Shown here one piece after another: positions 49,625 to 61,489 of a DNA stretch of 64,000 bases. A program made the translations under genes and the position numbers. The number at the start of each line of letters is the position of its first letter. Position 1 is the first letter of the stretch. The DNA comes from Septoria linicola (taxonomy: Eukaryota > Ascomycota > Dothideomycetes > Mycosphaerellales > Mycosphaerellaceae): contig CP099420.1 of the NCBI GenBank assembly GCA_024114885.1, positions 620,001 to 684,000 on the forward strand, in the 5' to 3' direction. A model generated the notes under the pieces. That model saw nothing but the letters and a program-made list of their open reading frames with translations, did no database searches and was not told where the DNA came from.

Positions 49625-51233
49625 AGTTGCAGTATCGTTTGAGAGTGTTGGCGCTGAGGTACTGAAGTGCTGGATTGCTTGATGAGAGGGGCAACATCGT
49701 CGTCCCGTTCAGTCCTTTTGTACTCAGTGCGGCCGCTCTCGAGCTTCTGTCCTGATGCCCCCAATTTCAACCTGTTAACAATGCAACTGCGCCATGACGA
49801 GCCAACGTGCTGCCAAGTGCATACCATAGTGGTGGCCGAGTATGTCCATCAATCGAACGACTCCAACGGCGATCATGCCCAGCAGCCAAGACCACACCAG
49901 TGCGGCTGCAACTTACGGGTCAGCTGTGGTGTATCACTCTTTGCAAGTGATCAACCTTCAAAGGCGGAGTGCAATTCAGTTTCAGCTCTGGTGTTGTAGG
50001 CGAGCTTTTCGTGGCGCGAACCCTATCTGGACGTGCTCGGTACATAGCACTGCATTCGCATGAGCAGTCGTCCAGTGATCGACAAGCAAAGCAGCTCGGT
50101 AAGAGTCTCCAGAGCCTGTTTGGTGGGCACAGAGATAGCTACTCCAGTCGAAAAAGTCGCGTGTCGGCACTGTCAACGCTGCACGTGGTTGGAGACAAGC
50201 ACTAATACTCCGAGGATTGTGTGCTTGTATGTTCGGTACGTCCTACCGACTGGCGACATCGCACGTAAGAGGCTATTGTTGATGCACTCTAATGCATCTA
50301 GCTGAAACCGCCTTGGGCTATGATTGCTTGGCAGCGCCGGCGAACTCTGTTCTTCGTCGCTTAGATGCTCCGGCTCCACACCCTCTCCATCCGGGACGGC
50401 GGCCGAAATACCGTACATCAAGTGAAAAGATCGGCACTTCCAGACATCGGCCTTCTTTAGGCGGACTTGGAGGCTGAAGAAAGTTCTGCAGGTATGATAG
50501 GCGCTGCCCGAACAGCCAGATCCCGAGACGTAGATAAGTCGCCCGAGAGGATCTAAGAATGAGAACTGGCGTGCTTGTGAAGTTATCGTCAATGAAATTC
50601 GAACAATCTTTGCCCAAGGTCAGGTGCAGTCGCCAAGTGCGACACCACCTTTGAGGCAGTAGGTTGTCACTAGTGGCGTGGCTAGCCTCACGGACTAGCA
50701 CGATGCTTCGGCCAGATTGACACCGAATAGTGACAAAGGCCTCCTCTCGCAGTTTGGAGGTCGATGACAAGGTGTCTTTGGAGGTCAAGGTCACTTTCAA
50801 GCTCTAGAAGAGGCGGCCGTAGAAGTTCCACGAATTGCCGGTGCGGGCAGTAACCATCGCTCAGCTTTTCCGACTGGTGCACCGTGAGCAGCGGTCAAAG
50901 TGCCAAGCATGTTGCTCATAGCACTTCATAATTGCTTGCCAGCGTACTGTTTGTACAGATGTCCTTGCGCTTTATATGTGGCTGTTTCACCAGCGCTGCT
51001 TGGGCTCTCTCGCGTCATAGTCCGGTCACTCGTGGTCTCGAACGCCCGATAGACGATAGGTCAGCGTCCAGGTCAGCGTCCAGGTTATCGCCATAGCCTT
51101 GCCACTATCTTTATCGCTGGCTCGCTGCTCACCTGGCATGCGGCGATACACGTAAGCAGCAAGTACAGAGCTTTCGCACGTACTTCTGGCACCACACGAA
51201 GACCTCCCACACCTTTCAGTCCAAGTCGCAACG
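49625..51233. other. Gene-poor intergenic region
   Basis: 1.6 kb. A minus frame of 139 codons (50173-50592) and an overlapping 160-codon frame (50318-50800) show no recognisable motif and no clear ATG or splicing. They are not accepted as genes. A 12-bp tandem repeat occurs at 51059-51082. Confidence 0.45.
51059..51082. repeat. 12-bp tandem duplication
   Basis: GGTCAGCGTCCA occurs twice, head to tail, about 150 bp upstream of the small ORF at 51234. Origin by slippage is likely; a duplicated promoter element is possible. Confidence 0.8.
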
Positions 51234-51596
51234 ATGAGTCAATATCTCTCAGCGATAGAAGAGGCTGGCGCCTTTTACTACCGTCGCGTGGCCAGCGAGC
51301 ACGGAAGCAGGATCGTCACGAGCGCGGCTGAAAAGTTCTCTTATTCGATCCACTCTTATGAGCTCCTTGGTCCTCGTGGAGTCGTAACATCAGGAAGAGT
51401 CTTGTCGGTCCTGCGCGTTCTTCGTGGCGTAGGGCAAGGCGCACGACGTAAAGTGCAGACGCTCTCGATCGAGCTCACTTTTGAGGCGATGAGCCTGCTC
51501 AGACTGTTCCCATGTACTAGCTTAGCTCGCACATCTGCCTTTCTCGTCGCGACTCACGCCCCAATTTCAGCATCCACGACCGAATTCATGCCCTAG
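51234..51596 (+). CDS. Small hypothetical ORF
   Basis: 120 codons starting MSQYLSAIEE at an ATG preceded by a TATA-like 'TTTATATGT' about 260 bp upstream. The N-terminal 40 residues look like an amphipathic helix followed by a strand-rich segment. No motif or family is recognised. The ORF may be spurious, because a 164-codon frame overlaps its end on the other strand. Confidence 0.3.
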   Translation: MSQYLSAIEEAGAFYYRRVASEHGSRIVTSAAEKFSYSIHSYELLGPRGVVTSGRVLSVLRVLRGVGQGARRKVQTLSIELTFEAMSLLRLFPCTSLARTSAFLVATHAPISASTTEFMP

Positions 51597-52491
51597 GATA
51601 CGTCTGCTTGGGTGATGCGCTTCGGCCTTCGACCCGAGTGTTCTACATGAAAAGTGAACATCCGGACTCGTTCTCATAGGCTGGAAGTGCCTGGACGACT
51701 GCCCTCTCTGCCGGCGGAGATTTAGGCCACTGGGACGTCGAGACTGCTTTTCCAGTAAGCCAGGCACATTCTCGCACTTCACACCAATATGCGCAATCGT
51801 ATTCTTATCGGATAGTCGTGTACTTGCGCGCGGTGCGCGTGGTACTCCAAACAGAACGCCACGCGTGTCGACCCAGCCCAACGCCACATGCCCGTCAAGA
51901 CAGCTTTGCGGAGATGCGTGCGCCTCGGGAAATGAGCCGGAAAACATCAAGCTGCATCGCAAACAACTTGTGCCCCAGTGATAGACGCCAAGATGGCTTT
52001 TCGCGCGAATGGACGCGAGTGCAGACTCGAGGCTCACGCTAGGCCCAAGGGGATCGCGCATAACTTGAAGCTCCTGATGGGAGAGAAGATCCGTGAATTA
52101 ACAGCATGGTCGATACATCTGTTGCAGTGTTTCGTCAAGTCGCGCGCTGTTTGTTGACGCGTTGATGATATGCCAAGTTTGCTAGATGTTGAGATCACGA
52201 CAGAGAGCGAGGTCTCGCTGAGCGAGCCGCCAAGAGTCTGAATACGAGCTTCAAGCGACATCTGACATCTTAAGCAGCATACACCTATGACTGGTCCACG
52301 TCTATGGACTCCGGCAGATCCCGAGAGTCCTCATCGTGCGTGTTGGTCTGGCACTATAATGTAATCAAGTCATATCAAGCTGATATCAAGATCGGCAGAT
52401 TGCTTATTAGGACGAATAGACAGCCCTGCCCATGTCTTGGTCAGCCACCGATGATACTTTGCGGCACAGAAATGTCATTGCTTCCGTCAAT
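51597..52491. other. Intergenic, nothing recognised
   Basis: Several overlapping short minus-strand frames (51567-52061, 52034-52261) with Arg/Ser-rich compositions. There is no conserved motif, and none is accepted. Confidence 0.4.
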
Positions 52492-53578
52492 TCAGAATAT
52501 GAAGAGTTCTTCCACAATCGCCGTCCTTCGCAAAGGGCTCAGCTTGTCACCTTTGCCCATCGCTTTCTCAGCTTGCCGCCAAGTATCGCGCATGCGGACA
52601 CAATATGTTAGTTCTTCCATAATAACTGGCACATCCAAGATTACTGCGAGGAACGCGCTGTCCAGAAGGTCAAGTACGTCGCCATCCAATTCGAAGCTCT
52701 TTCCGGTAAGAGCAAACTGAGGAGGATCCAGGAACGCAGGCCCGGGCGAGAAAATGTTGCCTGTACTGACCGACTCATAGTATCGCCTTAGTTCTGACTC
52801 CTTGATGTCAAACACTCGCTCAAGGACCTCTTTGGAACAGGAAAGCTCTATTAATGCATCGAAGTCATCGTACTCTGTCAGTTTGTGTTCACCAGGAACG
52901 ATGCTAGAGTCAGGACGTCTGCGGTGTAGTGTTATCAGTGCATTGGCAAGACAGCAGCACTCTTCTTCATCTTCGACGTGATCCAACCTCTCACCCAGCA
53001 GTGCACACAGAAGGCTCCCAGCGCCATCCGATAGCTCAGAATTTAGGACATCCCAACCATTCGACAGACCTCGATGCTCAACAGCACAGACTACCATTTG
53101 CAAAAAGTCAACTTCATCGTTCGCTAACCTCGCCACGTCGTCGGACGTTGCGCGAAAGCTAGAACAGGCCAGACTGTGCCGAGAATCAAGAATTGATCTT
53201 AGGTTGGCAGGGTCATCGATGGTGTCGCGCAGCTGACTGCAGATTGCTCGGGCCAGTTGGATTTCCTGGCGGACCTCGATGTCAATAGCACTTCGTTGGG
53301 AAACAGTCGACAACAAATACCTTTGCCAAAAGCTCAGAGAGCACACACAGTTGTATCTCAATAGGCAGTGTCAGCATTATTTCTCGCACGAGAAGATGCT
53401 GTCGCAAGCGCATCAAGATCTGTTGCTCAGCTTTATCTAGGCGAGGTAAAGCTAGACTCCAAGAACATACGCAGATGTCGTGCTGCAGAAGCTTGAGTTG
53501 AGGAGGCAAGCACACAAGGACGAGACGGGAAATGCTGACTAATAATTTCTTGGCTTCTTTTTTGCCCCGTCGTTGCAT
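52492..53578 (-). CDS. Hypothetical fungal protein
   Basis: Exon 1 is 53578-53321 (86 codons), the intron is 53320-53275 (46 nt, GTATTT...ATCGAG) and exon 2 is 53274-52492. The product is 346 aa, in frame across the junction ('LSELLAK|VRQEIQLAR'). The ATG at 53578 ('MQRRGKKEAKK') is the first in frame; a GTG-initiated extension is ignored. The protein is mainly helical and acidic, with many Leu, Cys and Asp ('LCALLGERLDHVEDEEECCC', 'LDLLDSAFLAVILDVPVIMEEL'), suggesting an alpha-helical repeat or scaffold. There is no signal peptide, and the hydrophobic helix 'LVLVCLPPQLKLL' near the N terminus is too short for confident membrane insertion. The donor GTATTT and acceptor GAG|G are weak, so the intron is moderately certain. 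No function is assigned. Confidence 0.6.
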
Positions 53579-54840
53579 CTTTGCTCCTTCGTCTTCGCCG
53601 GCTTCCACATTTCATCAACACAAGCTGCTGAACTCATAAATTGTTTAGCGTCAAACTTGATCTGTCTCTAAATCGCGCAGCTCGGATGCCGTGTCCCGAC
53701 CATGAAGTGTCCACGCTTCCGCGTCATCCTGGAGCAGACTTCACGTCTCCAGCATGCCCCAGGTACCACTGATGTAGGCGAGTGCCGCCACGTCTCTAGC
53801 AGACTCATCACTGTACAGACGCGAATAATTCCGGGGAAGTTGAATGAGCGTGGGGCACTGCTGACGACGAGAAATGATCTCCTTGTTCGGAGCCGGGATC
53901 CAGGTTGACACATTCGGCAGTCGAGCGCCACATTCAGGTTCCTGGATCTCCAAGGCTGGACACCGTCTCAGTATAAGCAAGATCAGGACATGCCAAAAGC
54001 CGTCGATCGGCGCAGCATGTAGATCGGAGACACAAGTGGTGGGTGCCTGGGAACATGCCAGCCTCGCAATACCGCATGTGCAGCTAAATAAAGCAGGAAG
54101 TCCAAACGGATTCTCGTGTTCAGGAAGGGAATTGCCCGCGATAAGGTGTGATCGCACACACTCTAAATCATTTTCCAAGAAATGTCAACCTGTCCTTGGG
54201 TAAGCTTGACGTGTCAAGCATGCACATATTCACGAACCATTACAGGCATTAGCCTTGAAGCGCCATATGGAGAATCTTACGTCTCGACCGCTAGCATAGC
54301 TGCTTTAGACCACGGGAAGCAGCATCCGATCAATGCTCGAGGTACGCTCTGATAACGATTGACAAAAATACCTACCGTACTGGTGCCCGACATTAAACCT
54401 CATCAATCGGAATGCTCGTTTCCATGGTTGAAGCCCATGGAGGTCATGAGGATGTTCGATATGTGGAATCAACGGCAGGCCGAGCCATGACATCCCGATA
54501 TGCGAGTGCGTGGCCAGCGCATTGGCTGCAGCTTGGCCGCGGTGGCACGACCTGCATGTTGAGGCTTCCGCGGATGTCCATCGCCATGCAAGGCTGGTCA
54601 AAGTGATAGCGCACGTGCCCTCATCAAGCAATTCAGGTTGCCTTGGAGATCGTGTTCGTTGCAGCATTGACGCTGAACAGCTACAGTCTTCACGTCTATA
54701 AAGCAGACCACGTCGCACCTTCTGTAATCTACATCAGCACTCCTCAGCACTCATCAACACTTACCAGCACCTTCCAGCAACAGGAATCCCACCAGGACAG
54801 CCTCTAGACAAGTATCATCTAGACCTCCAAGCCAGCCAAT
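53579..54840. other. Upstream region of the small secreted protein gene
   Basis: A minus frame at 53741-54178 contains an LRR-like 'ILLILRRCPALE' but no ATG; it may be a worn F-box/LRR relic. A TATAAAG box is at 54697-54703. Near 54735-54775 an imperfect repeated 'CAGCACTC/ATCA' leader lies before the ATG at 54841. Confidence 0.4.
54697..54703 (+). promoter_or_regulatory. TATA box of the small secreted protein gene
   Basis: TATAAAG, about 138 bp upstream of the ATG at 54841. It is followed by a C/A-rich leader typical of highly expressed fungal genes. Confidence 0.5.
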
Positions 54841-55357
54841 ATGCAGTTCAAGAACATCATCGCTACCATCGCGGCTCTGTCCGTTGCTAGCGCTGTGGCC
54901 AGCCCAGTTGTGGCTGAGGTGCGATCAGATTTGCCTTCTCCAATCGCCCGCCTCACTGACTTCTTCCCAGAACGCCGTCGCTGCCAACGCCGCCGAGCGC
55001 CGCAACGCCGACGTCGTTATCCCAGCCAAGCGTGGCGACCAAGCTCCAGCCAAGGAGGACATTGCCAACGACGCTGCCGCCTTCGCCGTGGCTCACGCCG
55101 GCCAGAAGCCAAGCGCTGACCAGGTCAGACTCGCCAAAGAGGCCGCCGAACACTACGGACCGGATTGGTGCGGAGACGGCCGCCAGTACGACTGGAGCCC
55201 AGACGCTCAGTGGACTTACGGACAGTACTTCTACTGCCAGTGCTACGCGCAGTACCCCCAGCAATGGAACACCTGGAACGGTATCTACAACACCGGCAAC
55301 ATTAACAGCTTCAACGGCATCCTCAACGGCAACAACCTCTGCTTGGCCTTCTGCTAG
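54841..55357 (+). CDS. Small secreted cysteine-containing protein, candidate effector
   Basis: Exon 1 is 54841-54918 (26 codons), the intron is 54919-54970 (52 nt, GTGCGA, branch CACTGAC, CCCAG) and exon 2 is 54971-55357. The product is 154 aa. The signal peptide is residues 1-20 ('IIATIAALSVASAVASP'). An Ala/Glu-rich pro-region follows and contains a Kex2-type Lys-Arg ('PAKRGDQAPA', about residue 47). The mature part is Trp/Tyr/Asn/Gln-rich with five Cys in C...CxC...CxxxC spacing ('DWCGDG', 'FYCQCYAQ', 'CLAFC'). The tail has Asn/Gly-rich repeats ('NTWNGIYNTGNINSFNGILNGNN'). It has no known enzymatic domain. Features fit a host-interacting or cell-wall protein. Expression and cleavage are inferred. 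Confidence 0.85.
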
Positions 55358-56261
55358 ATTGGTCATGCTAGGAACAGATGTAGCGACCTGGTTGTTGATG
55401 TGTGCTATATGGGTGGTATACACGCTTGGAGGAGTGGAAAGTGCTGGTCTTGTTGGCTTCGATACTAGTCCATTGGCTGGTGGTTTCCTTATGTAGTGCT
55501 AATCCATTCCTTTGATCGCCGTACATTTCAGTCTTATCACGTTCCGCCCATGTGCAGTGCCCATCTGTGACCTCTTTCGTTCCACAGTCGGCCGTTTCTG
55601 CTGCCAATTCCCGACTTACAAGTGTCAACCCATTCGAAAAGCAATCACATCAACGCAAGGATGTCCTTCCAGGTTTTTGCGCTATTCCTTTAGACGTCGG
55701 TGTTTTTCAACCCACCACTAGAGTTTTCCAGGGTGTCTTTGTTTCTGCTCACACAGCAACACGCAAAGCACACGAAATGGTCTTTGCACCAAGCTTCCCG
55801 CAGTTGACAAGGCCTCAAATCTGGCTTCACCGAGCACGAAAGAGATTCGCACCGTCGAACGCATATATCACTATAAGCGCCACGTAATCCCATGCCCACC
55901 GACCCTTCGACGCTTGTTCCCGATTCTACCTACCGGCATAGCTGAGCCTAGACCATCACAGCACAAACCTAACAGTGCAGTGAGCGAGTCATGGACGGAA
56001 GTCAAGACCAGCACATGTTGCTCTCGCTCGCATAGATGATGAGGATGACGAGGACTCAAGCGTGACAAAGACTCACCCTCTTTTTTCTCATTCATGATCA
56101 ACAACTCCCCATCTCTATACATAGCTATAACCGGGGGTGGCCTCGTAGAGCTTTGATCAACAAGGAATGGTCGAGCTAAGCGTAGGCAAGCGGGCGCTTG
56201 ATATGTGTATGTATACCACGGCCTGCAGAACACCGCGCTTGCGGAGGCTACATGTGCCTGC

Positions 56262-56293
<32 letters not shown>

Positions 56294-57669
56294 TCCGATC
56301 ACACAAATTCATCTCTCCAGCTCCCTGTCCTCGACCTTGCCAAGATCTTGTCATAATCATGGTCAACACATAATTATCGGTACGGGATGAAGCTGGGATT
56401 AGCAGAGATTGACTCGGCTGGGTACACCTGCAATGCTGATGAGACAACTGATGATAGCAGCAGACAAGTAACTATCTATCTCTCATTGGAGAAGATCTCA
56501 CGTGGCCTTCGAAATTGGAGTGGTGGAGGTAGTGTCGTTGGAGAGAGGAGGCAAATGCATGCAAGCCCTTGAGAACAAAAGGTTGAATCCGAATGGTGTC
56601 CAGCCTCGTACATTCGTCGGTCACGTCTTCCTCATCTGGCAGGCCGGTAATTTGCAGAATGATGGAGTCGCCGTGGATGTGGTGTATCTGCCTGTCAGCA
56701 GCTTCAGGATTCTGCATTGCGTGATGTGCTTCACATCGTTCGTGTCTTTTGCTTGACCAGATGCTCGCTCACACTTGTTGCTTGCATCAGTAGGGCGAAT
56801 TCGATCATCCATTGCGCATTGTAGCTATTACTGTTACTATCGATGCTCGATGCAGGATGTCTTGGGCTCCAGTCAACTGTGGATATATGTTGTGTTTGGC
56901 ATGGGCAATTGCATATTGGCAAGCGCGATAGCATGTCATCATAGAAGCCGGAGCATTATATGTTACTGCCAAGTCGCGAGATTCGACATTTCTTACCCGT
57001 GGTCAGTGAGCTATTGCTGTGTGCCTGCAAGGTCAATAAGGTCAAGGTAAGCATCACGTGACAGTATACCAGGCGTCATGCATTCCGAAAAAGGGAGGGG
57101 TAAGCAGTAAGCAGACGAGGTTTTTGAATGTTTTCTTTTTTGTTTTGCAATTGTCCCTGTATGCCACTGTTTGCAGTGAACCGCTGCAAAGGTAGGACTC
57201 CTCGATGCACGCCCCTCTAGGTCCTTGCCTCGATGAAAAGACTCGCTGTGGAACATGCGTCTCATCTCCAATGCATGCTTTCGTACTCCCGAAACGCCAT
57301 TCCACCCAACAACAGTACACACTTCGTACGCATATCAAAAGGAGAACTTGTCCAGCAGGAGCAGCAGTCGAGAATAGAGGAGGATGAGGAGGTAGGTCCA
57401 TGGTGGGGGGAGAGTAGAAACTCGCGGTGTGTGCTTCGCGCTTTTTGTGGGTTCTGGTGTGTTGAGTCTGTGTTTTTACTGGCTTAAGTGTAGCTACAAA
57501 CTACACTCTTCAGCCACGTTTCGACAGACATCAGAGGAGTCCTCGATGAAGATACTTTTTCTCCATCTCTCCTTGCATCATCATATCGCACCAAAATCGG
57601 TCGCCCATGCCACTCGTCTCTTGCCTCTTCCATTCCATCGCGGTCGTCAGGATCGTCGGACGGAATCGT
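55358..57669. other. Long gene-poor region
   Basis: 2.3 kb. It contains the (TGCG)n microsatellite at 56262-56294. On the minus strand, an ATG at 56812 ('MDDRIRPTDASN') could splice over about 85 nt to a frame reading 'ILQITGLPDEEDVTDECTRL'. This is a low-confidence small gene that I could not place in a family. No other gene is supported; part is probably eS27 3' UTR. Confidence 0.4.
56262..56294. repeat. (TGCG)n microsatellite
   Basis: About eight uninterrupted copies of the tetranucleotide TGCG. It lies outside supported genes, though it gives artefactual Arg/Thr/His-rich frames on the minus strand. Confidence 0.95.
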
Positions 57670-58149
57670 CTACTTTCTCCGGAAAGAGCAGCCCTCGGTG
57701 AGACGGGCCTTGCCTCCAGTTGGCTGGCAGAGGACCTGCGAGCAGCCGGCGCAGACGACGACGGTTTGTGCGTGCGAGAAGACGGTGGTGATGGTGAAGC
57801 AGCCAGGGCACTTGACATCCATGAAGAAAGAGCGTGGGCCAGGCACAAGGGTCTGGTCAAGCAGTGTTAGATGCGCTGTTGAGAAGAGAATGCATGTATG
57901 ATGATGTACGTACCTTCAGCTTGTGCTTGCGGGCCTCAGCCTGAGGGGTTGGGTTCAAAAGATCGACTGCGAGAACCTGTGCGAGTCCATGTCAGCCTCC
58001 ATTCTCGCATTGCACCTCGTCGCATCCATTGACGGCATTTTCGGGCAGTTCTGGCGCCCATATCGCCTGTTGCCGTTCATTTGTGCTGTCGTGTGCCTCG
58101 AGCCCGGGCATGCTCGCCACTCGTCCTCCAGAGGTGCTCGACGTACCAT
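57670..58149 (-). CDS. RPS27: Cytosolic 40S ribosomal protein eS27
   Basis: Exon 1 is only the start codon, 58149-58147. Intron 1 is 58146-57977 (170 nt, GTACGT, GCTGAC, CACAG), exon 2 is 57976-57914 (21 codons), intron 2 is 57913-57853 (61 nt, GTACGT...ACCAG) and exon 3 is 57852-57670. The product is 82 aa, the standard length. The sequence reads 'VLAVDLLNPTPQAEARKHKLK' then 'LVPGPRSFFMDVKCPGCF'. The zinc finger is Cys37, Cys40, Cys56 and Cys59 ('CPGC', 'CAGC'), and it ends 'TGGKARLTEGCSFRRK'. It is a structural component of the small subunit. An intron directly after ATG is typical of fungal ribosomal protein genes. The gene cannot be seen as one ORF, because its longest exon is 61 codons. 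Confidence 0.97.
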
Positions 58150-59265
58150 ATTGGCGGTGTTTTTGTGGTATTGGTATTCTGTGGTATCGGGATGATGCGT
58201 CCGCTTGGTGACTTGTCTGTTCGCGATGGACTAAGGTCGTGCGGTGCGATGGTGGTTGTCGAGGCGGTGCGGAGGCGACGTAGAAATTCGACGGCAGGCG
58301 CTAGTGCTGGATCTTGGCACCTTCCAAAGTTTCGTGCATCACGTGCGCACAGATTGCCGAGCTACTCACTCCAGTGGCAAAGTGACTCAAGAACTTGCAT
58401 CACTCTGCTGCAGCAATGCTTTTGGTCAAAGAGTCATACGGCAAGACAATCGGCTTTGCCCGGTCTAGCTCGATCCATACAGCTATGCAGAAGATAGGAA
58501 TACAACAGAAGCCAAGCATGAACAGATTTGTGAGCGCATCTGCGTGCGACTCATCGAATGAGTGTGTTTGTGATTATTTCTACTGCAATCTAGCCATACT
58601 TCTCAATAGTTGATCGCCACTTGGAGGCATCATACAGACTGGTTCAAACCGAAATCCTGAGCTCACCTCGAGCTCCACCTCCGTTGCCCTCTCCATTCTC
58701 CATTCTTGCTCCAGCTCGCCAGCTAGGAGCCTGCCTGCCTGCCTGCTTGCCGTCCACCCCGCTAAATGCTACACAATGCTAAAGCATGACGATCGCAGTC
58801 CTCCTTGCAACTCCTGGGCCCCACCAGATGGCCACCAGGTGCAACTACTGTAGCACGGCCAACCTCTAATAAGACGCAAAGTCCCGTGGCTGCAAGATGG
58901 ATGCAGTGTGATTAGGTCAAAGAGTATCCGATACGGAGAGGAAGATATACTGATGGTCTAGAATCCTGCTTGCTAGGTTACCCTGAGGTGAATAAGTCTT
59001 AGGTCGTAAGCCGTCGTCAACCGGTCGTCAAGGGTAAGGAGCGGTGCAGGTCGGGTTGATGGTACGATTGGTTACTGTTGTTGCTGTTGTGTGAGGGGGA
59101 GATGCAGAGACGCGGCTATAAGCGCCCTGCCGCTCCGACTGTGCGGCCCTCGTGGGACGAGGTACGTACCCAAATGCCGGGGAGCACAATCACCAACGGG
59201 GACGCCATGTCGGAGAGGCGGGGAGATCAGACACATCCTCTGTGCTTGGTCGCGGACTCGATAGG
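58150..59265. other. Intergenic with (GCCT)n tract
   Basis: This is the eS27 promoter side, then sequence with a short (GCCT)n run at 58729-58746. No gene is supported; the longest frames are Arg-rich and unconserved. Confidence 0.45.
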
Positions 59266-61489
59266 TCATCCGCTGTTCTTGTGTCGCGAGCTTTTGCTGC
59301 TACTGCTGCTTGCCGTCGCATATTCGCTTTCAGGATTCCACTGCTCTGGCTGGAAGTCATGGTTGAGGAAGTGAGCCGTGTTGAAGCACGAGCTGTGGCA
59401 CTGGTTAGCAGGGTCCACGATTCTACATGTCGAAAGCATTGGCTGACTCACTTCCTGAAGATAGCCGTCTGACACGGCATCTGAGACTGTGACACAAAAC
59501 CGGAATCGAACTGCCATGCTGACGGCCGGAATGGCCCTCCTCCGCCAAAGTCCAAATTGCTCACTTGAGGAACGGACCGTACCACCATGTCATGTGTCAA
59601 CTGGCTCGGGGGTGGGACCATCTGGACTGGTGTACTCGAGGGTGCAAATATCGGCTGGGATTGCACGTGCGGCTGAGGAGCCGGTGCAGAGGGCGTGGGT
59701 ACGGAAGGCGTACAAGCAGTTACCGGAGCTTTGCTGTTGGTGGTGCTGAAGCCGAAGTCCGAGGCAGACTCGCAGGAGTCGTAGCTCGATGGCATGCCAC
59801 AAAAGGGGGCTTGATTGGCGTACGACATTCCTGGTAGCAATGTCATAAAGTCCGGCATGCCCGAGACATTGAGGTCCGCTGCAGGCTCGTAGTACGTTTG
59901 ACTGCCATACTGCAAGTATGTGGGCACAGCGGCAGGCGGTGGTGGTGGCGCCGGAAGGTCTTCTTGCTTGTATAGAATGTCGTAATGGCCACTGCATGAG
60001 AGTCAGTCAGACTGTGACGGATCAACACGTGAGTCGAGGGGTCATACGGTCTGTAGAGAAGGCGCACGCTGCCGAGCGTGAAACCTCCAGAAGCGACGGG
60101 ATCAAATCTGTGCATCGTGACCTCGCTACCTTCGCTGCGATCCAAGTAAAGCACTTCGAGCAAGATACCTGCTGGTGATAACAGAACATCCTTGAGAGCG
60201 CTCAAGGCAACATTGTCAATTTCGGCGGCGACTGGCAGGACTTGATTGGTGCAGTAATTGTCGACGGTCTGCATGAGCAGCCATGGGGCGTACTCGGTTT
60301 CTTTGCTCTTCATCCACGCTGCAGTGAGCGACTGGACATTCATTAGCATCGGCATTCTGATAGACATCGCCAATCTTACCCTCATATACGTGATGATGTA
60401 GTTCTGCAACATGTCGTCGTTAAACTTCTCGACAAGAACACTGCCAGCATCAAGGCCTTCGGCCATGGCGTTGGCAAGGTCTCGAAGAAGTCCAAAGGTC
60501 TCGTCGGCGAAGTCTTCCATCATGTGAGGCGGGAAGCCGGTCTGGGTGAGCAAAGGTGCTATGGATTTCAAGCGAGCCTCCTCCATGCCAAACCGATTCA
60601 AGTCACCATGATGAATGAGAGCTTCATAGTAGCCAAATGCCACAGCTAAATAGATGGCTCCTTAGCACCAGTCCGTGTCGTGACTGCCATCTGTCGTCGA
60701 ACATACCTCTCCATCCGCACTTGCCATCACCTCGAACGGTGCGGTAGTGGGAGTACTTCTGTGGAAGTGCCTGGCGCACAATGTCAGTCTGGTTCAGCTT
60801 TCGTCTTTTCACATGCAAATTGCTCTTCGCGTCTCGATCTGGTCGTACCTGCGTCTTGGCCTGATATACCGGATCTGCCGAGGCGTACTCGCTGGTTATG
60901 GCCGTACTCGGCTGTCGCTGGCCTACTAGAGGTCCCTGTAGACGATCATCAGCATTCACTGGTCCATGCGTAGGGTGTTCTTCGCCTTCATCTTCAAGTC
61001 ATGGCTCACGTCGAACGAGTCGACCCGCGCCGCAACCCTAAATGACGCAAACGACATGACTTCAGGTGGTGCACGTACAGTGACGGGCGGTTCATAGCCC
61101 TCGCTGGCTTTCTGCAGCTGAGCGAGCTCCTCGTCCGAGATCTGGTGGCCTTGCTCGTAGGCCATGGCGCGCTGCTGATGCTGCTCCTGGCGGATTTGTT
61201 GGCGTGTGCGGTGCTGGATGGTAGATGGCTGTGGGTGTCGGAAGTTTTGGTATCCCGCGCCCGCGGCCACTAATGAGAGCTGTGCTTGCTGAACTGCAGG
61301 ACGGAGAGCTTGTTGTGGTGGGTGCTGAAGAGCAGGATGTTGTTGTCGCAATTGCTGCTGCAATGGCAACTGCAGTGGACGGTATGCCAGCGCTTGTTGA
61401 TCATGATAGAATTGAGAGTGTTGCAGGTGGTGCGGGTGTTGGTGATGAAAGTACGTCGCAGTAGCGACGCTCCCTTGCCGCTCCATCAT
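59266..61489 (-). CDS. Otubain-type deubiquitinase (peptidase C65)
   Basis: Six exons: 61489-61010, 60935-60849, 60770-60707, 60645-60048, 59991-59452 and 59392-59266. The introns are 74, 78, 61, 56 and 59 nt, all GT-AG. The product is 631 aa. Residues 1-110 are Gln/His-rich ('QQQLRQQHPALQHPPQQ'). Then 'GPLVGQRQPSTAITSEYASAD' leads into the OTU fold. The catalytic centre is 'RTVRGDGKCGWRAVAFGYYEAL' with Asp204 and Cys207, and His412 lies in 'RPGHYDILYK'. A 170-residue Pro/Ser/Gln-rich insert follows (about 420-585). The conserved end is 'QTAIFRNSCFNTAHFLNHDFQPEQWNP'. Otubains remove ubiquitin, preferring Lys48 chains, and can inhibit E2 enzymes. The usual Asn of 'GDGNC' is Lys here, as in 'GDGKC'. 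Low-complexity arms suggest regulated or condensate-like behaviour (inference). Confidence 0.94.

Noticed and set aside
56157..56447. Repeat-encoded minus-strand ORFs over the TGCG microsatellite
   Set aside because: Their peptide repeats are a direct product of the tetranucleotide repeat; no coding support.
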